Shown in pieces: positions 54,372 to 54,791 of a stretch of DNA of 54,791 nt; the first letter of the stretch is position 1; every line of letters begins with the position of its first letter. Position numbers and translations under genes: made by a program. The notes below the pieces were generated by a model that saw only the letters and a program-made list of their open reading frames with translations, made no database searches and was not told the DNA's origin. This DNA is from Darksidea phi (lineage: Eukaryota; Ascomycota; Dothideomycetes; Pleosporales; Lentitheciaceae), in assembly GCA_030770425.1 (NCBI GenBank), contig JASJFT010000256.1:1-54791 (forward strand), given 5' to 3'.

Positions 54372-54791
54372 GTTCCACGGAGGCTTAGCTAGATGGGTAA
54401 AGAGGGCTTGCAGGTCAGGCGTTGCTGTGCCGCACCGCCTGCGTGAGCATTGTCAGCGCGATCCGGCGCAAATGAAGTATGCAGGTCTCTCGGCCTGCCT
54501 CAACAAGATTGAAAATGCATATTCCACGGAGACTTAGCTGGATGGGTAAAGACTTGTAGGTCAGGCGTTGCTGTGCCGCACCGCCTGCATGAGCATTGTC
54601 AGCGCGATCCGGCGCAAATGAAGTATACAGGTCTCTCGGCCTGCGAGATGTGCCTCAACAAGATTGAAAATGCATGTTCCACGGAGACTTAGCTAGATGG
54701 GTAAAGACTTGTAGGTCAGGCGTTGCTGTGCCGCACCGCCTGCGTGAGCATTGTCAGCGCGATCCGGCGCAAATGAAGTATGCAGGTCTCT
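54372..54791. repeat. Terminal tandem repeat, about 145-160 bp period, nearly 3 copies
   Basis: Units begin at (g/a)ttccacggag near 54372, 54531 and 54676 and share tagatgggtaaag, aggtcaggcgttgctgtgcc, gcgatccggcgcaaatgaag and gcaggtctctcggcctgc. Copies 1 and 2 differ by small indels (agagggcttgcagg versus agacttgtagg; an extra gagatgtgc in copy 2). The third copy runs off the window end, so the array probably continues. No telomere motif is present. The gcaggtctctcggcctgc part is itself an imperfect inverted repeat. Confidence 0.9.

Noticed and set aside
54372..54791. Telomere or rDNA end
   Set aside because: No TTAGGG-type units and no resemblance to rRNA; only a 145-160 bp tandem unit.

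Overview
The window looks like nuclear DNA of a filamentous ascomycete, probably a dothideomycete. Nearly all multi-exon genes have introns of about 43-95 nt with GTAAGT/GTATGT-like donors and CTAAC/CTGAC-like branch sites. Several protein families are typical of Pezizomycotina. Both ends carry C-to-T decay in the style of repeat-induced point mutation (RIP). The class-level placement is inference; the fungal assignment is firm. The sequence begins in poly-C/poly-A and ends inside a tandem repeat, so it may be a whole contig.

Left flank (1-7300): low-complexity end sequence, then a very AT-rich RIP-destroyed Ty1/Copia element (reverse-transcriptase-type RNase H still readable at about 1380-1870). 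A polypurine tract and a 163-bp LTR-like block that escaped decay follow. Next come a secreted Cys/Pro-rich protein gene (3707-5114, minus) and a decayed gene relic with four in-frame stops (6114-7265).

Core (8171-47495): ordinary, gene-dense, mostly housekeeping. In order: a PNPOx-like/ferredoxin-reductase fusion; a secreted M28 aminopeptidase (LAP2-like); a four-TM MARVEL-like protein; a 1330-aa TPR-CHAT caspase-like protein; a SAP-domain membrane protein; a Myb/SANT-like nuclear protein divergent from the PP2A activator rrd1; a Pro/Ala-rich protein; HBS1 (ribosome rescue GTPase); a 947-aa two-TM protein assembled here from four exons; an ataxin-10/CTR86 homologue with an HMG-box-like insert; the URI/Bud27 prefoldin-like protein divergent from the TFIIH/CAK subunit TFB3; a SIMPL-domain protein; and a DEDDh-exonuclease-like protein with a zinc-binding segment and GLFG-like repeats.

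Right flank (47500-54791): gene-poor, with a 14-bp minisatellite, a small secreted effector-like protein (49194-49680), a basic coiled relic, a ribonucleotide reductase large-subunit pseudogene and a roughly 145-160 bp terminal tandem repeat. In the pseudogene six Gln codons have become stops, while the one internal intron and the active-site cysteines remain.

There is no operon logic. Themes among neighbours are translation/transcription quality control (HBS1, URI, TFB3) and RIP-affected edges with secreted proteins beside them, as seen in compartmented fungal genomes. No tRNA, rRNA or CRISPR array was recognised.
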